NCBI GenBank assembly: GCA_030549495.1
Contig: JAUIRK010000844.1
Coordinates: 62,001-126,000, forward strand
Origin: Nectonema munidae
Taxonomy: Eukaryota > Nematomorpha > Nectonematoida > Nectonematidae
Reading direction: 5' to 3'
DNA: 64,000 nucleotides
Part shown: positions 29,125 to 40,287 of the stretch, one piece after another
How positions within the stretch are numbered: the stretch's first letter is position 1
Layout of the letters: each line of letters opens with the position of its first letter
Program-made: the position numbers and the translations under genes
Notes under the pieces: generated by a model
Told to the model about the DNA's origin: nothing
Database searches by the model: none
What the model saw: only the letters and a program-made list of their open reading frames with translations

Positions 29125-29906
29125 ATGCTAACTGTTTACGAACTGGGTGCAAAAGTGAGCGCTGAAGAAAAAGCTATTCGTTACTCACGAGATAAGGGAG
29201 TGTTGCACCAGGAGAGACTGTTTGCAAATCGGCATTTAATGAAACATGATTTATCACGGTGGAGATGCAATAAAAGTTTGTGCAGAACTAAGTTGGGACT
29301 GAGACGCGATACGTGGTTAGAAGGTACTCGTTTACCTTTTAAAACAATTTTTTATTTTATTCATGCATCGTGTCATGAACTTGCCACAACCAATTTTTGT
29401 GAAAAAAGTAAGGTTAGTTAGGTACTGGGTTTCGATAACTCAAGGTCTTGGGTTCGATCCCGCATCAAGCCAACTTTCTCATAGTTTGATGCAATTGTGC
29501 CTTCTCGATGAAAACACCCCACGATACCTTTACCTTACCTTAAAATGTCCAATATAGCGTACACTGATTGGAAAAATTATATGCGTGAAGTGTGGGCGGT
29601 TTCACTGCTCCAAAATCCTGTGCAAATTGGAGGACAAAGCTTCATGTTGAAATCGTGGAGTCCTGCTTCTCGAGAAGAAAGTACAGTGTGGGCAGAGTTT
29701 ATCCCCAGCAATGGGTATAAAGAGTGTATTTTACCGGGAACGACAATTATTTCTCATAAATAACTGGCATATGCTGGCATTACATCACTCAAAGGCATGG
29801 CGTACAAGCGTACTGTTGACCATTAAAAATATTTCAAAGACCCTGAAACTGGAGAACACACTAACTTTGTCTTTCGCAAAATTGCGAAATAAAAAAGAAT
29901 GCGATA
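29125..29906 (+). pseudogene. Merlin ISXO2-like transposase pseudogene
   Basis: Part 1 (29125-29411) reads MLTVYELGAKVSAEEKAIRY, then RWRCNKSLCRTKLGLRRDTW and LEGTRLPFKTIFYFIHASCH up to FCEKSKV, matching the zinc-binding N-terminus and start of the core in ISXO2/Merlin transposases. After the SINE (29412-29541), part 2 resumes with YTDWKNYMREVWAVSLLQNP and VQIGGQSF. The catalytic DES block is replaced by a corrupted segment, then KECILPGTTIISHK. A frameshift leads to a decayed tail ending in AKLRNKKEC near 29906. Central residues between the GG and PGTTIIS blocks are largely deleted, so the catalytic aspartates are lost. Confidence 0.88.
29412..29541 (+). repeat. tRNA-derived SINE, copy 2 (inside Merlin)
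   Basis: Same family as copy 1, with B box GGTTCGATCCC and 3' end TTCTCGATGAAAACACCCCA followed by a TACCTT-rich tail. The 5' end is truncated or diverged (GGTTAGTTAGGTACTGGG). It splits the Merlin transposase frame, so it is younger than the Merlin insertion. Confidence 0.88.
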
Positions 29907-30050
29907 ATGGTAAAGGTACCATAGGGTGTTTTCATCGAAAAGGCACAATTGTGCCGCTTGTATCGAACTATGAGGAAAGCAGGCTTGATGCGGGATCGAA
30001 CCCAAGACCTTGAGTTATCGAATCCGGCATATAACCAACCATACTCACGC
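29907..30050 (-). repeat. tRNA-derived SINE, copy 3 (inside Merlin)
   Basis: Full-length-looking copy on the minus strand. It runs from GCGTGAGTATGGTTGG (at 30050) through B box GGTTCGATCCC to the GGTACCTTTACC-type end at 29907. A GCGAT occurs at both borders (near 29901 and 30049) and may be a short target duplication. It sits next to the last readable Merlin codons. Confidence 0.9.
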
Positions 30051-30360
30051 GATCACTAATCGATTCATATATGTGCGAATTTCTTTGGTGCAAAAGTAAC
30101 AAAGTGCTAGAGATTGTAAGGGAAAATTTTATTCAGATATTGCCAATTTTATTCCTTTGCTTAAATAAAACTATTTTTAAAATCCATTGTAAGTTATTAA
30201 TTTTTTAAATTAATAAAGTTATTAATTTTTTTTAATTTCCGTTTCTTTTTATAAACAACAAAATGTTGGTAACGCAGAGAATTTTCCTATGAATTTGGCA
30301 ACCAGGACATAACTATAAAAGGCAGACGAAATGGTGATTACTTGATATGGCCGTCTAAAC

Positions 30361-31398
30361 GAAAAGACCGGAATCTTCTTTGTATGTTTCAGGCGCGTAA
30401 CCAGCAGCGGGTAAAAGCCAATTAACAAGGGAAGGATCGGGTGGACGACGCAAGCCTATCGCTAAATTTTTACAGTTTTCCCATTTTTTAATAAGAGCTT
30501 TTATATTCTTGATTTGAATATTTATTTTATCATATTCATCTGAAAAGCATTTTATGTTAGCCTATTTGAGATACTTGAAAAAACAATGCTACTCAATTGA
30601 CTATAGGATTTTTAACACATAATATATGCGTAGGTATTCAGAGCCCTACAAACTTGTAAGGGTTACTTGCATTTAGCAATATTAACCGCATCCCCCTACT
30701 CTATATCAATTGTGCATTATGCTTAAAGTTTCTGATGTAGTTACATATTGCTATAGGGCTTTTTCAGATGAACATAGTATAGGAACATTGAGGGATTTCT
30801 AAGGGTTCCCTTAAATCAGTATTATACAATCATGAATAGTATTAAGAATTGGCATTAATGAAGAAGAATGTATTAAAAAAGTTTATGAAGAACAAATTAT
30901 AGCTAAAAATAAAGGAAAGATTACAATTATAACTCGAAAGAAGAAATGATAAAATATATCAGAGAAAGGAGTGTGAAATTACGCAAATAGCAAAATAGAG
31001 AAAATTGAAAAGGGAAAATTGAGTAAATGGTGTAGTAGGATATTTCGTATAGTTATGAAGACTAGGCCCTAGAGCATTGTTAGATAACCGTAGAAGTGAC
31101 TATTGTTATTACGAACCTCGACGGTTTATCATCGGCTTCCAATATATCATTTTACTTATAACATCTATTCTTATCTGCTGCATCACTAATATTATTTTAG
31201 GACTTATCTAGATTGGATAAGTATTTGTATGAGGCGTCTCAATGTCAATAATTATTATTATATGTACTTTGTCTAGAGTAGTCAATTTTCCTTTATACGT
31301 CATTTACGATAGACCATCTTTTTCACTTCATGTTCATTGATAACATTCGTTTCATAGAAATTGTTTCTATAGTTCGTAATTATCAAAAAAATGTAGTA
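30361..31398. other. Spacer without recognisable gene
   Basis: A slightly GC-richer patch (30390-30470) has no recognisable coding content; the rest is AT-rich. Confidence 0.4.
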
Positions 31399-31879
31399 GA
31401 ACCTACGTTTTACGTACCCTGATTTTACATTCCCTGGATTTTACGTCCTCGCCAAATGATCGATGACGTCATCTTTTTGGTCATTAAATGCATTATTAAT
31501 ACGTTTTTTCTTTGTGATTTTATGTATTAAAAAGTTTATAAAGGTTAATAAATTATTGTCTTTCAGTTTTATTTCACTATGAGTAATTTAAATAACGCTA
31601 ATTAGATCGCAAAACAATGCATCAGAGCTTCTGTACACTGATATTTTTTATTTAAGACTTTATTATGAAAACAGCTGAACTTCAAGGATGATCGATCATC
31701 CAACTTCACTGTAGTAGTTTTCTTTAGCTGCCATAGTCCCTCACGTCGTACACGGTGTGACCATGTGTGATCCAGGCTAGGATTTTCGTGTTGTATGTCA
31801 ATTTAAAAACCTGGATTTTACGAATCCTACGTTTTACGTCCGCCGTTCGGTCCCGTGCCGTACGTAAAACGTAGGTTCT
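31399..31879. mobile_element. Tigger-like MITE with perfect 20-bp TIRs
   Basis: AGAACCTACGTTTTACGTAC at 31399-31418 has an exact inverted copy at 31860-31879. A second inner motif, CCTGGATTTTACG, is present in both halves. The AGAACC start and adjacent TA dinucleotides resemble pogo/Tigger ends, but an exact TA target duplication cannot be fixed. There is no coding capacity in 481 bp. The internal CGATGACGTCATC is a palindromic CRE-like site, possibly chance. Confidence 0.78.
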
Positions 31880-32590
31880 TATTATATTTTGGTCTACTTC
31901 AGCACTGGTAGATTTACTTTAGTAGTAATTTCGTTTCTTTATAAAGATTATTATCCAATTGTCATTGTGTAGTTATCTTTAAATATTTTTCAACCCCATT
32001 CGTGACGCGCTATTTTCATTTCTTCAGTGACGGGGGCGTCGCTATTTTAGCCCCCCCCCCCCCCACCTCCCTTTTTCTTAAACTATTGAATATTTTGGCA
32101 AAATCTCGCTTGAACCCACTAAATAATGGATTCTGAATCTGATAGTCATTTCTTTTTTATGAAAATCAATTAAATCTGTCAAAAAATCAATCAAACTTGT
32201 CAATCAATGCCAAATATTTAAACTTGAAAAACAAAAAAGCTTTTGTTGAATTAACATTGCCTTAATTTATTTAATAAACCAACTTTTGATGATTAATTCA
32301 CCAAAAAATATTTTACATGTCAGTAAATTAACAACACGTTTTCTCATCACTTTGTCAATATATAAACATGTAATTAACTATAATTAAAGCTCTTTTTTGG
32401 AGAATAAATATTTTATCAAGATTAGCGAAATCACAGTTAATTATATTATAAAAATAAAGATTTATAGATTGTCAACATTAGACTTCTAGGTAATTTGCTT
32501 TTACAAAGATTGAGTATTCCAATTATTAGGCGTAGCTTGGAAGATATATGAGAAATATGATAATTCCAATTAAGTTCAAAATTTAAAATT
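31880..32590. other. Spacer without recognisable gene
   Basis: AT-rich with a C-homopolymer near 32050-32066 beside a GC-rich patch, perhaps the end of a decayed MITE. Confidence 0.4.
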
Positions 32591-32594
32591 AAAT

Positions 32595-32880
32595 CATGTA
32601 TTAAAAAATTTTTTTTTAAAAAAAAAATAGTAAAAAAAAATAAAAAGTTGTTAAAATAAAATATTTTATATTTTATATTATCATAATATTTTTTTAAAAA
32701 TTTTTGTTTTTTTTTTAGGGGGGGTTTTTTTTAAAAAAATTTTTTTTTTTTTTATTTTTTTCCTTATAATAATAATATTTTTTAAAATGAAAAAAAAAAA
32801 AAAACCAACAATTTTAAAAAAAAAGAAGGTTTAAAAAAAAAAGAATAAACCCCACAAAAAAAATGGGCCCCCCCCTGAGA
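32595..32880. other. Second homopolymer-rich stretch, probable consensus artefact
   Basis: Successive runs of T, A and G with almost no complexity, ending in a C run at about 32869, very like 12700-13140. Interpretation as low-quality assembly is inference. Confidence 0.55.
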
Positions 32881-32889
32881 ATATGAGGC

Positions 32890-33765
32890 CTGATTCAAAA
32901 TCTAGTTGCTTATATAAGAAAATAAGGTATTTAGAAACATTCATCTTTGTCATCAGTCTATAAAGAATTTTTTTCACACTTTCTAAAATTACTATCAAAC
33001 CTATCATTTTACGTTCAAAGAAATCAACCAGATTCACTCATTAGCAAAAACAAGAAAAATCTTAGCTCAATAGTTTGAGCCACTGCGGTTTTGTTGTTCT
33101 TGGAATTGTACTCTTCTCGTAGATGAACTTAGAAACTCTTATAAATTATTAGGAAGATACAAAATGATAAAATGATTTTAAGAAAACTATTTTTAAAAAT
33201 AATAATTTTTTTATCCATTATATCATTGAAGTATTTTGGAGAAAATTTTCTTTTCCTAAAGAGACTATTTATAGAGGAAAAATCCAAAAAGTCAACTACT
33301 TTTCGGCAAAATAATCAAAACTATACTTAAACGTGTAAACCAGAGGCTTATGGTTTAGTAGATAGTGTGTTGTTATTAAAAAGGTTTCTTTCTAAATTTA
33401 CAAATCCTAATTTGTGGACGAACATAATGGAAGCTCCATCCATCTAAACACAAACTAATTATGCCAACAAAAGATTTAACTCTTCTAAAAAGATAGAAAA
33501 TGAAATTTATAGCATGTTCAGACTTTATAGTTGCAACGAGTAGTCTGAAAAGAGGGCCTCTTTTTAACTTGTTTCCCGAAGACAAACTGTCGAGAAAACA
33601 AAGGTTGTCAAAGCGGTGTGAGCATTATACTCTAATATCAATGTTGAAGAAAAAATAAAGGTCACAATTTTTAATTTAATCTCAGCATCAAAGAAGCAAA
33701 TATCCTTAGGCGGCTTATTTAAAGAAAACGGATACTCACAGCTACATGATCAGCAAAACAGAAAA
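32890..33765. other. Sequence beside LINE remnant
   Basis: Contains short minus-strand frames (for example 33376-33585) that could be the decayed downstream part of the LINE ORF, but no motif is readable. Confidence 0.35.
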
Positions 33766-33769
33766 TTTT

Positions 33770-34450
33770 AATTTTTTATTAGAACTATATATATCATTAA
33801 TTAAAATTACTTTGAATTGAACTCTGTGCTACTCCACCCCCTCTCCTCCCATAAAAACTTTATTAACATTAGACTTATTAATATTAACAACAGGTTGACG
33901 GCGATCAGGTAAATAAGATTCTATTAAGGACAAAGATTTCTGTTGGACTCCATATGAAGACAGTTTTTTTTAAATAATATATTTTGGGAAAGGTTGTGAA
34001 ATGTTTTGGAAAATCAACAAACAAAAAATGAGCACGTTTATTAGACTCAAAGTATGTCATCAATATAGCGAATGAGTAAAACTCTTTATTAAACGGGAAA
34101 TAAGATTCTATTAAGGACAAAGATTTCTGTTGGACTCCATATAAAGACAGTTTTTTTTATATTAAATATTTTGGGAAAAATCAACAAATAAAGAATGAGC
34201 ATGTTTATTAGATTCAAAGTATTTCATCTACATAGCAAATGAGTAAAGACTCCGTATTATGGCTTATAGGAAAACCGAATTAAAATTGGTAAAACAAATC
34301 ATTAACAAGAAAGTAAGAAAACAATTTTTCGACGATTTGAAAAGTATAGCGATTATAAAGATTGGCTTGTAATTATTTATGTTTTCTCAATGCCCTTTTT
34401 TGAAAATGGGATGGATAACACTTAATTTAAAGTCATAGGAAATTATTTTA
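33770..34450 (-). pseudogene. Non-LTR retrotransposon (LINE) reverse transcriptase fragments
   Basis: Read from 34450 downward, in mixed frames: KLSVIHPIFKKGH and INNYKP (RT block 1), LFYQF-FGFP (the QFGFR block), YVDEIL, LFVDFPKHF (degraded FVDF-KAFD block), SLIESYLPDRRQPVVNINKS (the SYL-DR-Q-V block), LINDIYSS, and a degraded active-site relic near 33760. The order is that of Jockey/CR1-type LINE reverse transcriptases. The GVPQGS motif is lost, and stops and frameshifts abound. Endonuclease and poly-A tail are not seen. The middle part is tandemly duplicated. Confidence 0.75.
33903..34290. repeat. Tandem duplication of about 190 bp within LINE remnant
   Basis: ATAAGATTCTATTAAGGACA and the following TTTCTGTTGGACTCCATAT, then the GACAGTTTTTTTTA and AATGAGCA blocks, occur at about 33914-34097 and again at about 34098-34250. 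The duplication includes the LFVDF-coding block, so this RT segment appears twice in line. The two copies have drifted and carry different indels. Confidence 0.8.
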
Positions 34451-34469
34451 AAGTCAGATAATCTACATT

Positions 34470-34611
34470 GGTAATGGTACCGTAGGGTGTTTTCATCGAA
34501 AAGGCACAATTGCGCCGCTTGTATCGAACTATGAGGAAAGCAAGCTTGATGTAGGATCGAACCCAAGACCTTGAGTTATCGAATCCAGCATCTAACCAAC
34601 CATACTCACGC
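34470..34611 (-). repeat. tRNA-derived SINE, copy 4
   Basis: Complete-looking minus-strand copy. From 34611 it runs GCGTGAGTATGGTTGG, B box GGTTCGATCC, GGCGCAATTGTGCC and the GGTACCATTACC end. It inserted just upstream of the LINE remnant. Confidence 0.9.
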
Positions 34612-36350
34612 CTATTAATAATATAATTAACATTAATAATAATAGGTTTAATATGGTACTTTCATCACAATCCCTATTGGCAAGAATTACATCATTCTGA
34701 AAAAAATATGAAAATTCAAACTACTGTGTACTTGATATCTAAAAAATTTTCTATTATTAAGTTCGCTATCTAGTACATTATTGCTGAATTTTTCATTTAA
34801 AATCGAACATATGTATCATGGGAAAGATTATTATTATTATTATTATTATTATTTAAATCAATATTTGGTGTAGAGAAGGGTGATAAAGATCTAGAGTTGT
34901 ATATTTGTGACACAGAAGCATGTTATGCACAAACCTCTTCTTAAGATCTTAACATGTGTTATTTTTGAATGAAATAAGAATGTAGAAATCATCGTTAAAA
35001 GGTATTCTATGTGCACCAAGACTTCCAATATTGTCTAACCAAAGAATGAAAGCAAGCTAAATAAAAGTACAATAAAGTTCTAACTAATTATTTTTTGGTC
35101 GTGTTTCAATCCAATATTTTTTAAGAATTTTTTAAAATCTAAAATTTATTTATCAGAACAGAAAAGGGTGTTATTTTGTATAAAATTTTGGTAATTTTCT
35201 CTTTTTTTATTATCAATCATAATATTCATTTTTCAAAATCTTATTCTGCTAGTTTATTCTTCCAATTTGATTAACTATAGAATTTTTGAAAACAGCTGTG
35301 CCATGACTCTAATTATATTTATAACATTTAGTAAATGTTAAGGAATTACTGGATGAATTTTGAGTATATTTTTAAAATTCCTAGAATAAAAAAATTGTTA
35401 TATTTTCAATTTTAATTATAGTAATTTCAATTGTTGTGCTAATTTCTTTAGCTTATTTTATTTTAAATTTCAATATATAATTTAAAATAGAGGCTTACTT
35501 TTACGCAATTATATATCAAGAACAAGAGATGAGAATTGGAGTAGTCGTATTCCGAACTATAAGGAGTCGGAAATAGGACTCAAATACGCTGACTTTGGGT
35601 TAAAGTTGGATTCGAATTTTTTCACCTCCTGACTCCGAAACCTTGCTTATAAACTTAATTTCTCGGATGGCAACTTGAAACAACATTATTTAATATTTCG
35701 CATACTAACTTATTCTTCGTTTTATTCTTTACTGACAATAATTTTTAAAATTCATATCTCTATTTAGAATGTCTTTTACATTGCGTAAAAAGTTTTTCTT
35801 TTTTAGATTAGGAACGTATCCTTCCAACTGCAAACAAATGCATCTAAAAGGTAATTTTTTTATCGTTCATCATTTTTCATAAATTCTTTTAATTTTTAAT
35901 TAAAATTTTTCCTTGGCATCCATCCTTTAGATTCTATTAAATTTTTATTTTTAAGTTTTTGCAGGTTTCTTTGTTTTATTTTTTCAAATGCACTATATAT
36001 TTTTTCTGTTTTTTCAACGTTGGCGAGATTTTTCTAAATTTAAGTTATAAAAATATCAAATGGAAGCCTATAATAATCCATGAACCTAATTTTGCGCGCT
36101 ATATAATTAATAAATTAAAATATAAGAGTGGTTCTTAACCTATTTATTCTCCTGGCTCTCCACTCCTCATTTGTCTCAAATACATCTTAACGTGTATTTG
36201 TATATTTAGTTCTCGCAAAATCAACTACTTTTTATATTTTCATCCTATAAAATGTCAAGAATATACAAAAAGTATTCTTGTCAGCGGAGTCAGATTCCGA
36301 AATTTCAAATGGATAGTGTCATAGGTTTTTCAAAGCAGCTTTTAACATCT
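34612..36350. other. Spacer; ATT microsatellite
   Basis: A short (ATT)n tract lies at about 34830-34852. Otherwise AT-rich sequence with no gene or TE domain recognised. Confidence 0.4.
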
Positions 36351-36358
36351 GATTTTTT

Positions 36359-37531
36359 TCATCGCTTCAAACAAATAATATTTAAGCAGTTGGCAATCGT
36401 AAAACTTTTCAAATAATTTATCAGCTGTAAGTTTTTATTAGTATCCATTTTCTTTACCAGGTGTTGAATAAAGTTACGAAGATACAATGCCTTAAAAGAG
36501 CGGATAACCCCTTGATCTAAAGGTTGGATGAGAGAAGTGGTGTTTGGAGGTAAAAACTCTATCGTCACTCCTTTGAAGTTGAGATCTGCAAGGTGTCCAC
36601 TAGCATTATCCATAATAAGAAGCACCTTAAACTCCATATTCAAATCATTAAAATACTTTCTGACTTGAGGAACAAAATTAAGCAAAAACCATTTTTGTGT
36701 TAACGTTTTTGTTATTCATACCTTCTTGCACATCCAAAAAACAGGCAGAGAATCTTTATTTTTAAGAGCTCTTGGGGTAAAACTTTTATTGATGAAAGCT
36801 GGTTTTAACATATGACCAGCGACATTACTACATCAAATGAGAGTCACCCGATCTTTTAGACTTTTAAACCCAGGAGCACGTGCCTCATTTTTAGCAATAT
36901 ATGAACTAGATGGCATCTTCTTCCAATAAAGACCAGTCTCATCCATATTGAAAACTTGTTAAGGATGATAACTTTTATACAACTTCTTTTTTAAGGTAGC
37001 TGAGTATTTTGCAGCTCCCTCAATGACAGCCTGTGCCTTTTCGCTTCATAAATGTACACTCTTAAGCTGAAAACGATTTTGAAACCGATTAAACCACCCT
37101 TTACTACCTTGAAAACCTTTTGAAATTAAAGATAGGCTTCTTCTCCTTTTTTCTCAAAATCTTGGGATCAGGGAATCACTTCAGGTGCATACTGTTTATA
37201 CAGACGCTTTCTCATGAATAATGTTGTTGTTTAAGGGAATTTTTTTTCCTCCAATCTGTTATCCAAATGGATGAGGCGGATTCCATTCCTACAATAGATT
37301 TGTCTCGAACAGTAGAAACCATTTTTGCAGTGCTGCAAAAGCTATCAGAGCAAGAATTTCTAAACTTTATCTTTTTTATGTACCTCACTGTACTCTCATT
37401 AATGCCTAATAGTTAGCCACTGCAGTATACAACTTACCATCTTTTATCATATCCAAAAGTTCTACTTTCTTATGTAAAGTCATAAACCTTTTTTGACGTT
37501 TAATTGTTGAAGAAGAAAGAAATTTTGGCAT
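36359..37531 (-). pseudogene. Tigger transposase pseudogene 3
   Basis: Starts at 37531 (MPKFLSSSTIKRQKRFMTLH) and passes through many stops and frameshifts. Readable blocks are the HTH (TLHKKVELLDMIKDGK), the second DNA-binding segment (GSKGWFNRFQNRFQLKSVHL), the first acidic motif VFNMDETGLYWKKMPSSSYI (near 36910-36960), LKDRVTLI, and LLIMDNASGHLADLNF, which retains the second Asp. The remaining block FLPPNTTSLIQPLDQGVIRS has the third Asp. The last 108 residues (36359-36685) form a clean frame. All three catalytic Asp are still visible although the frame is destroyed, unlike Tigger 2. The Tigger-type right terminus is at 38125-38165. Confidence 0.9.
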
Positions 37532-37539
37532 ATTAAAAT

Positions 37540-38120
37540 AAGAATAAACCCTCCGCTATGTAGAGTAAAATAAAATGATTAAAAACAAAACAACAAAATC
37601 AATTAATCATATACGGAATGTAAAATAAGTATGGAAATGTCATAAAATTACAAATAAGCACATACACATGCGTATAAAAATGCAAAAAGAGGAATAGGAA
37701 GAAAAAAGAAAAATTCACATAATGTATGCAAAAGCACATTTGTTTTCTACATGATTGATCTATCTACTATGCATGCAATTGAAGTATGATAAAAATGAGC
37801 AATTGAAGTATGATAAATGTAAATAAAAAGCTTGAATAGTGTTAAAATTATGTTTCAATTTTATAACTATACACACGCATATACGCAAATATACCCACAT
37901 CACGAAAATAAGAGATCCCGCATACCTACAAAAATGCAGAAAAGAGAAGAAGGAATTTACAGAGATTTTGGAAGAATAAGAAAAATCACTTTTGATTTGT
38001 TTTATTCTGAGCTTGTTTTCTACTGATCAATGGATCTGCAGTAACTTATAAAAGTGAAAAGTTTATATGCTTTTAAAATAAAAAAACAAATTTTCATTTT
38101 AAATAGCTATTTGTTGTAAA
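37540..38120. other. Tigger 3 5' non-coding region
   Basis: Non-coding sequence between the Tigger 3 end and its transposase; two GCAATTGAAGTATGATAAA-like repeats near 37776 and 37799. Confidence 0.45.
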
Positions 38121-38124
38121 AAAA

Positions 38125-38165
38125 AAGCCGCAAATGTAGAATTACAAATATGCGGGTGTTGACTG
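38125..38165 (-). mobile_element. Terminal inverted repeat of Tigger 3
   Basis: Read inverted from 38165: CAGTCAACACCCGCATATTT, followed outward by TA at 38166-38167. This is the expected start of a Tigger element whose transposase begins 0.6 kb inside. I did not find the opposite end before 36359. Confidence 0.6.
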
Positions 38166-38169
38166 TACT

Positions 38170-38953
38170 AGTTTTTGTGATAAGCTTAGGAGGAAGTACA
38201 TTTTAGGTGAAAATAAGTACTGAAAACGAGATTCGTATAAAACTCAGCGAAATATTTTTTTATTTAAATCGATTAAAATTGGCCTGCAACGGTTACTGTT
38301 TAGCGACCTTTTCGTAGAAAAACTCCAAAAAGTTCATTCAAAAATCATTGAATTTTGCTCCCTTTTTAATCATGGTGGATGTTATATTTTGTTAAACTAT
38401 ATCCCATATGTTGAAATTTTTTCGTACCATGGGCGTTAACTCAATTTTTATCGAACACTTTGCAATTAAATTGAGAGATATTTGAAGTTTTACTTGGCAA
38501 TTTAAAATAACTACGTGATTAATTCTTTATCATTAAAGTTTTTCACATTTTTTGCTGAGATTTTAATTTCACTTTTTGATTTTAAATATTTTCAATTATG
38601 TCTTTTTTATTATAAAAATGTTATCCTTTACTTTCATCTATTTTTTCTAGACATAAAAATTTTGTGCTTGATTTTTTAAGCCTATACTTGTCCTTGTATT
38701 CTCTTACCTTATCCTACGATTTAGATAGATTGTAAGTAAACTTGTTAGTTAGTTAATTAACCAGAGTTAGGTTAAAAAGTAAGTTAGAGTTAGAGAGTTA
38801 GTTCGTTCTAAGCGATACAGCTCGTAGTTTAACTTTGTTTTGCGGATAGTTGTTATCAGGCGTAATTGTCGTAGGTGTAGACTCATTATTATCAGTGTGA
38901 TTCTTTTTTCTATGTTTTGCGAATAGAAAAATTTGTGTGAAAGTGTAGGAATA
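38170..38953 (+). promoter_or_regulatory. Upstream region of the shugoshin-like gene
   Basis: No coding sequence on either strand is credible. TTAG-rich short repeats (GTTAGTTAGTTAA, GTTAGAGTTAGAGAGTTAG) lie at 38740-38805, and the last 70 bases before the ATG are probably 5' UTR. The minus-strand frames here (38767-39241) are shadows of exon 1. Confidence 0.35.
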
Positions 38954-39281
38954 ATGAATAAAGACGTGTATTCCTTTGAAGCGAGTTTGAATGATGACTC
39001 CTCCTTCACCGAACAACTCAAAAAGAAGAAAACGAACAAAAAGGGGAAGAGTGCGAACCCTAAAGGAAGCATCCGGGCCCGCAAAAGAAGAAAAAAGGCC
39101 GAAGAGTTTTTCAACGATTGCTTGAAAAAGGTGAAAATCGCCGAAAACAGCGTCCTGCACCACTCCTCCCTCCTGCTTGACAAGAACGAGAGCCTCAGCA
39201 AATCGATGAACCAGTCTTTGCATAATTCCACCACTTTTCAATCAAAATTCAGCAAAATCAAAAAAGCTTGTAAGCCCAAAG
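38954..39281 (+). CDS. Shugoshin-like protein, exon 1
   Basis: ATG at 38954, 109 full codons plus one base, ending at the donor AAAG|GTAAAT (intron from 39282). Encodes an acidic start (YSFEASLNDDSSFTEQL), a strongly basic stretch (KKKKTNKKGKS, RARKRRKKAEEFF) and a predicted coil (NSVLHHSSLLLDKNESLSK). Local G+C rises and codon third positions vary, as expected for a real exon in this AT-rich DNA. It ends in phase 1 and exon 2 begins with exactly the two bases needed. Shugoshins protect centromeric cohesin by recruiting PP2A through an N-terminal coiled coil. Exon 1 alone is not diagnostic; the assignment rests mainly on exon 2. Confidence 0.5.
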
Positions 39282-39721
39282 GTAAATTTTGCGTAAACTC
39301 ATTTCATTCAGTCCCACCAAGATATGGACCTCATGTTTGTGTATCCACTTGCATGAGAGTTGGGGAATCTTCGGCCTTTCAAGCTTTTTAAACGCTGCCT
39401 TGATTATGGTATTCGGTAAATTGCTTGAAAGCAATTGCTTGAAAAATTATTACTCGAACTATCAATTGCTCGAAGTACCGATTTCTCGAAATATCAACCT
39501 TGCTAGAAGTACCGATTTCTCGAAATATCAACTGCGCGAAAGGCAATAAACGGTATCCGTTAACAAGCGTTAAAAACATTATCTTAGGCGTTATTAAGCA
39601 TTGACTAAGTATTATATAAACCGGTAAAAACAAGCGTTAATAAGCATTATATTAACTTTTTTTTCAACAGTTTTCTTTGTTGGATTTTCATCATTTTATT
39701 TAGAAGCTTCAAACTGTAAAG

Positions 39722-39868
39722 ATGGATTTAAGTTTTGTACAACGTGAAAAGGGAAAGAAGAAATTGTGTTTGGATCGATACTTATATATTACGGATGAAT
39801 CAGTGAGCAATAAAATATATTGGAAATGTGAAATGTCTAAAAAAGGAAATGCTCTGCTCGTGTTATTA
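39722..39868 (+). pseudogene. MULE transposase, part 1 (FLYWCH zinc finger)
   Basis: From ATG at 39722: FVQREKGKKKLCLDRYLYIT, then IYWKCEMSKKGNA and, after a 1-base frameshift, CSARVIT. This is the FLYWCH zinc finger (Cys...Cys, with YWKCE) that precedes many animal MULE transposases. The remaining His ligands (SHNH) are encoded past the hAT insertion at 42858, which cuts the finger in half. Confidence 0.85.
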
Positions 39869-40287
39869 CTGTAGATCAGCGGTTTCCAAACTTTAAGCTA
39901 TTAGGCCTCCCTTTCAAAAAAGATAGAATTCAGGGGCCTCCCCTATTATATTTCTCAAATTTTTATAACTTTGCATTTTATGACAATCAAATACAATTTT
40001 TTTATCAATTTTTTAATATCTTGATTTTGAAATGTTAATATAATTTTTCTGCATTTTTTGTTTCTAGGTTTTTTATATACAATTTTTCCTTATAAATTTC
40101 TTTAGGTTATTTCATAATTTTTTTCCTATTTATAAAATATATTTTTTAAATAATAAAAAAAATGAAGGACATTTTTGAAACATATATTTATGGTTTTATA
40201 TTTTATTACTTTTTTACAATCTAAAAAATAAAAGATCTATATAAATTGGAAAAATTAATAAAATAAAAAAAGCTTGAAAGGACACTA

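Larger units (their letters stand above)
29050..30360 (+). mobile_element. Merlin (IS1016-type) DNA transposon with two SINE insertions
   Basis: Inverted ends at 29055-29101 and 30309-30355 match at 45 of 47 bases (blocks ATCAAGTAATCACCATTT and GTCTGCCTTTTATAGTTAT). Similarity continues outward more weakly for about 20 bases, so the outermost boundary is uncertain and no target duplication is claimed. Between them lie remnants of an ISXO2-like transposase on the plus strand, interrupted by a SINE at 29412-29541 and followed by a second, opposite SINE at 29907-30050. Confidence 0.85.

Noticed and set aside
31465-31480. CRE-like GATGACGTCATC as a promoter element
   Set aside because: It sits inside a MITE with no adjacent gene; a palindrome of this size can arise by chance.
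38767-39241. Minus-strand frames of 147 and 155 residues
   Set aside because: They are antisense shadows of shugoshin-like exon 1, with no domain and no independent support.
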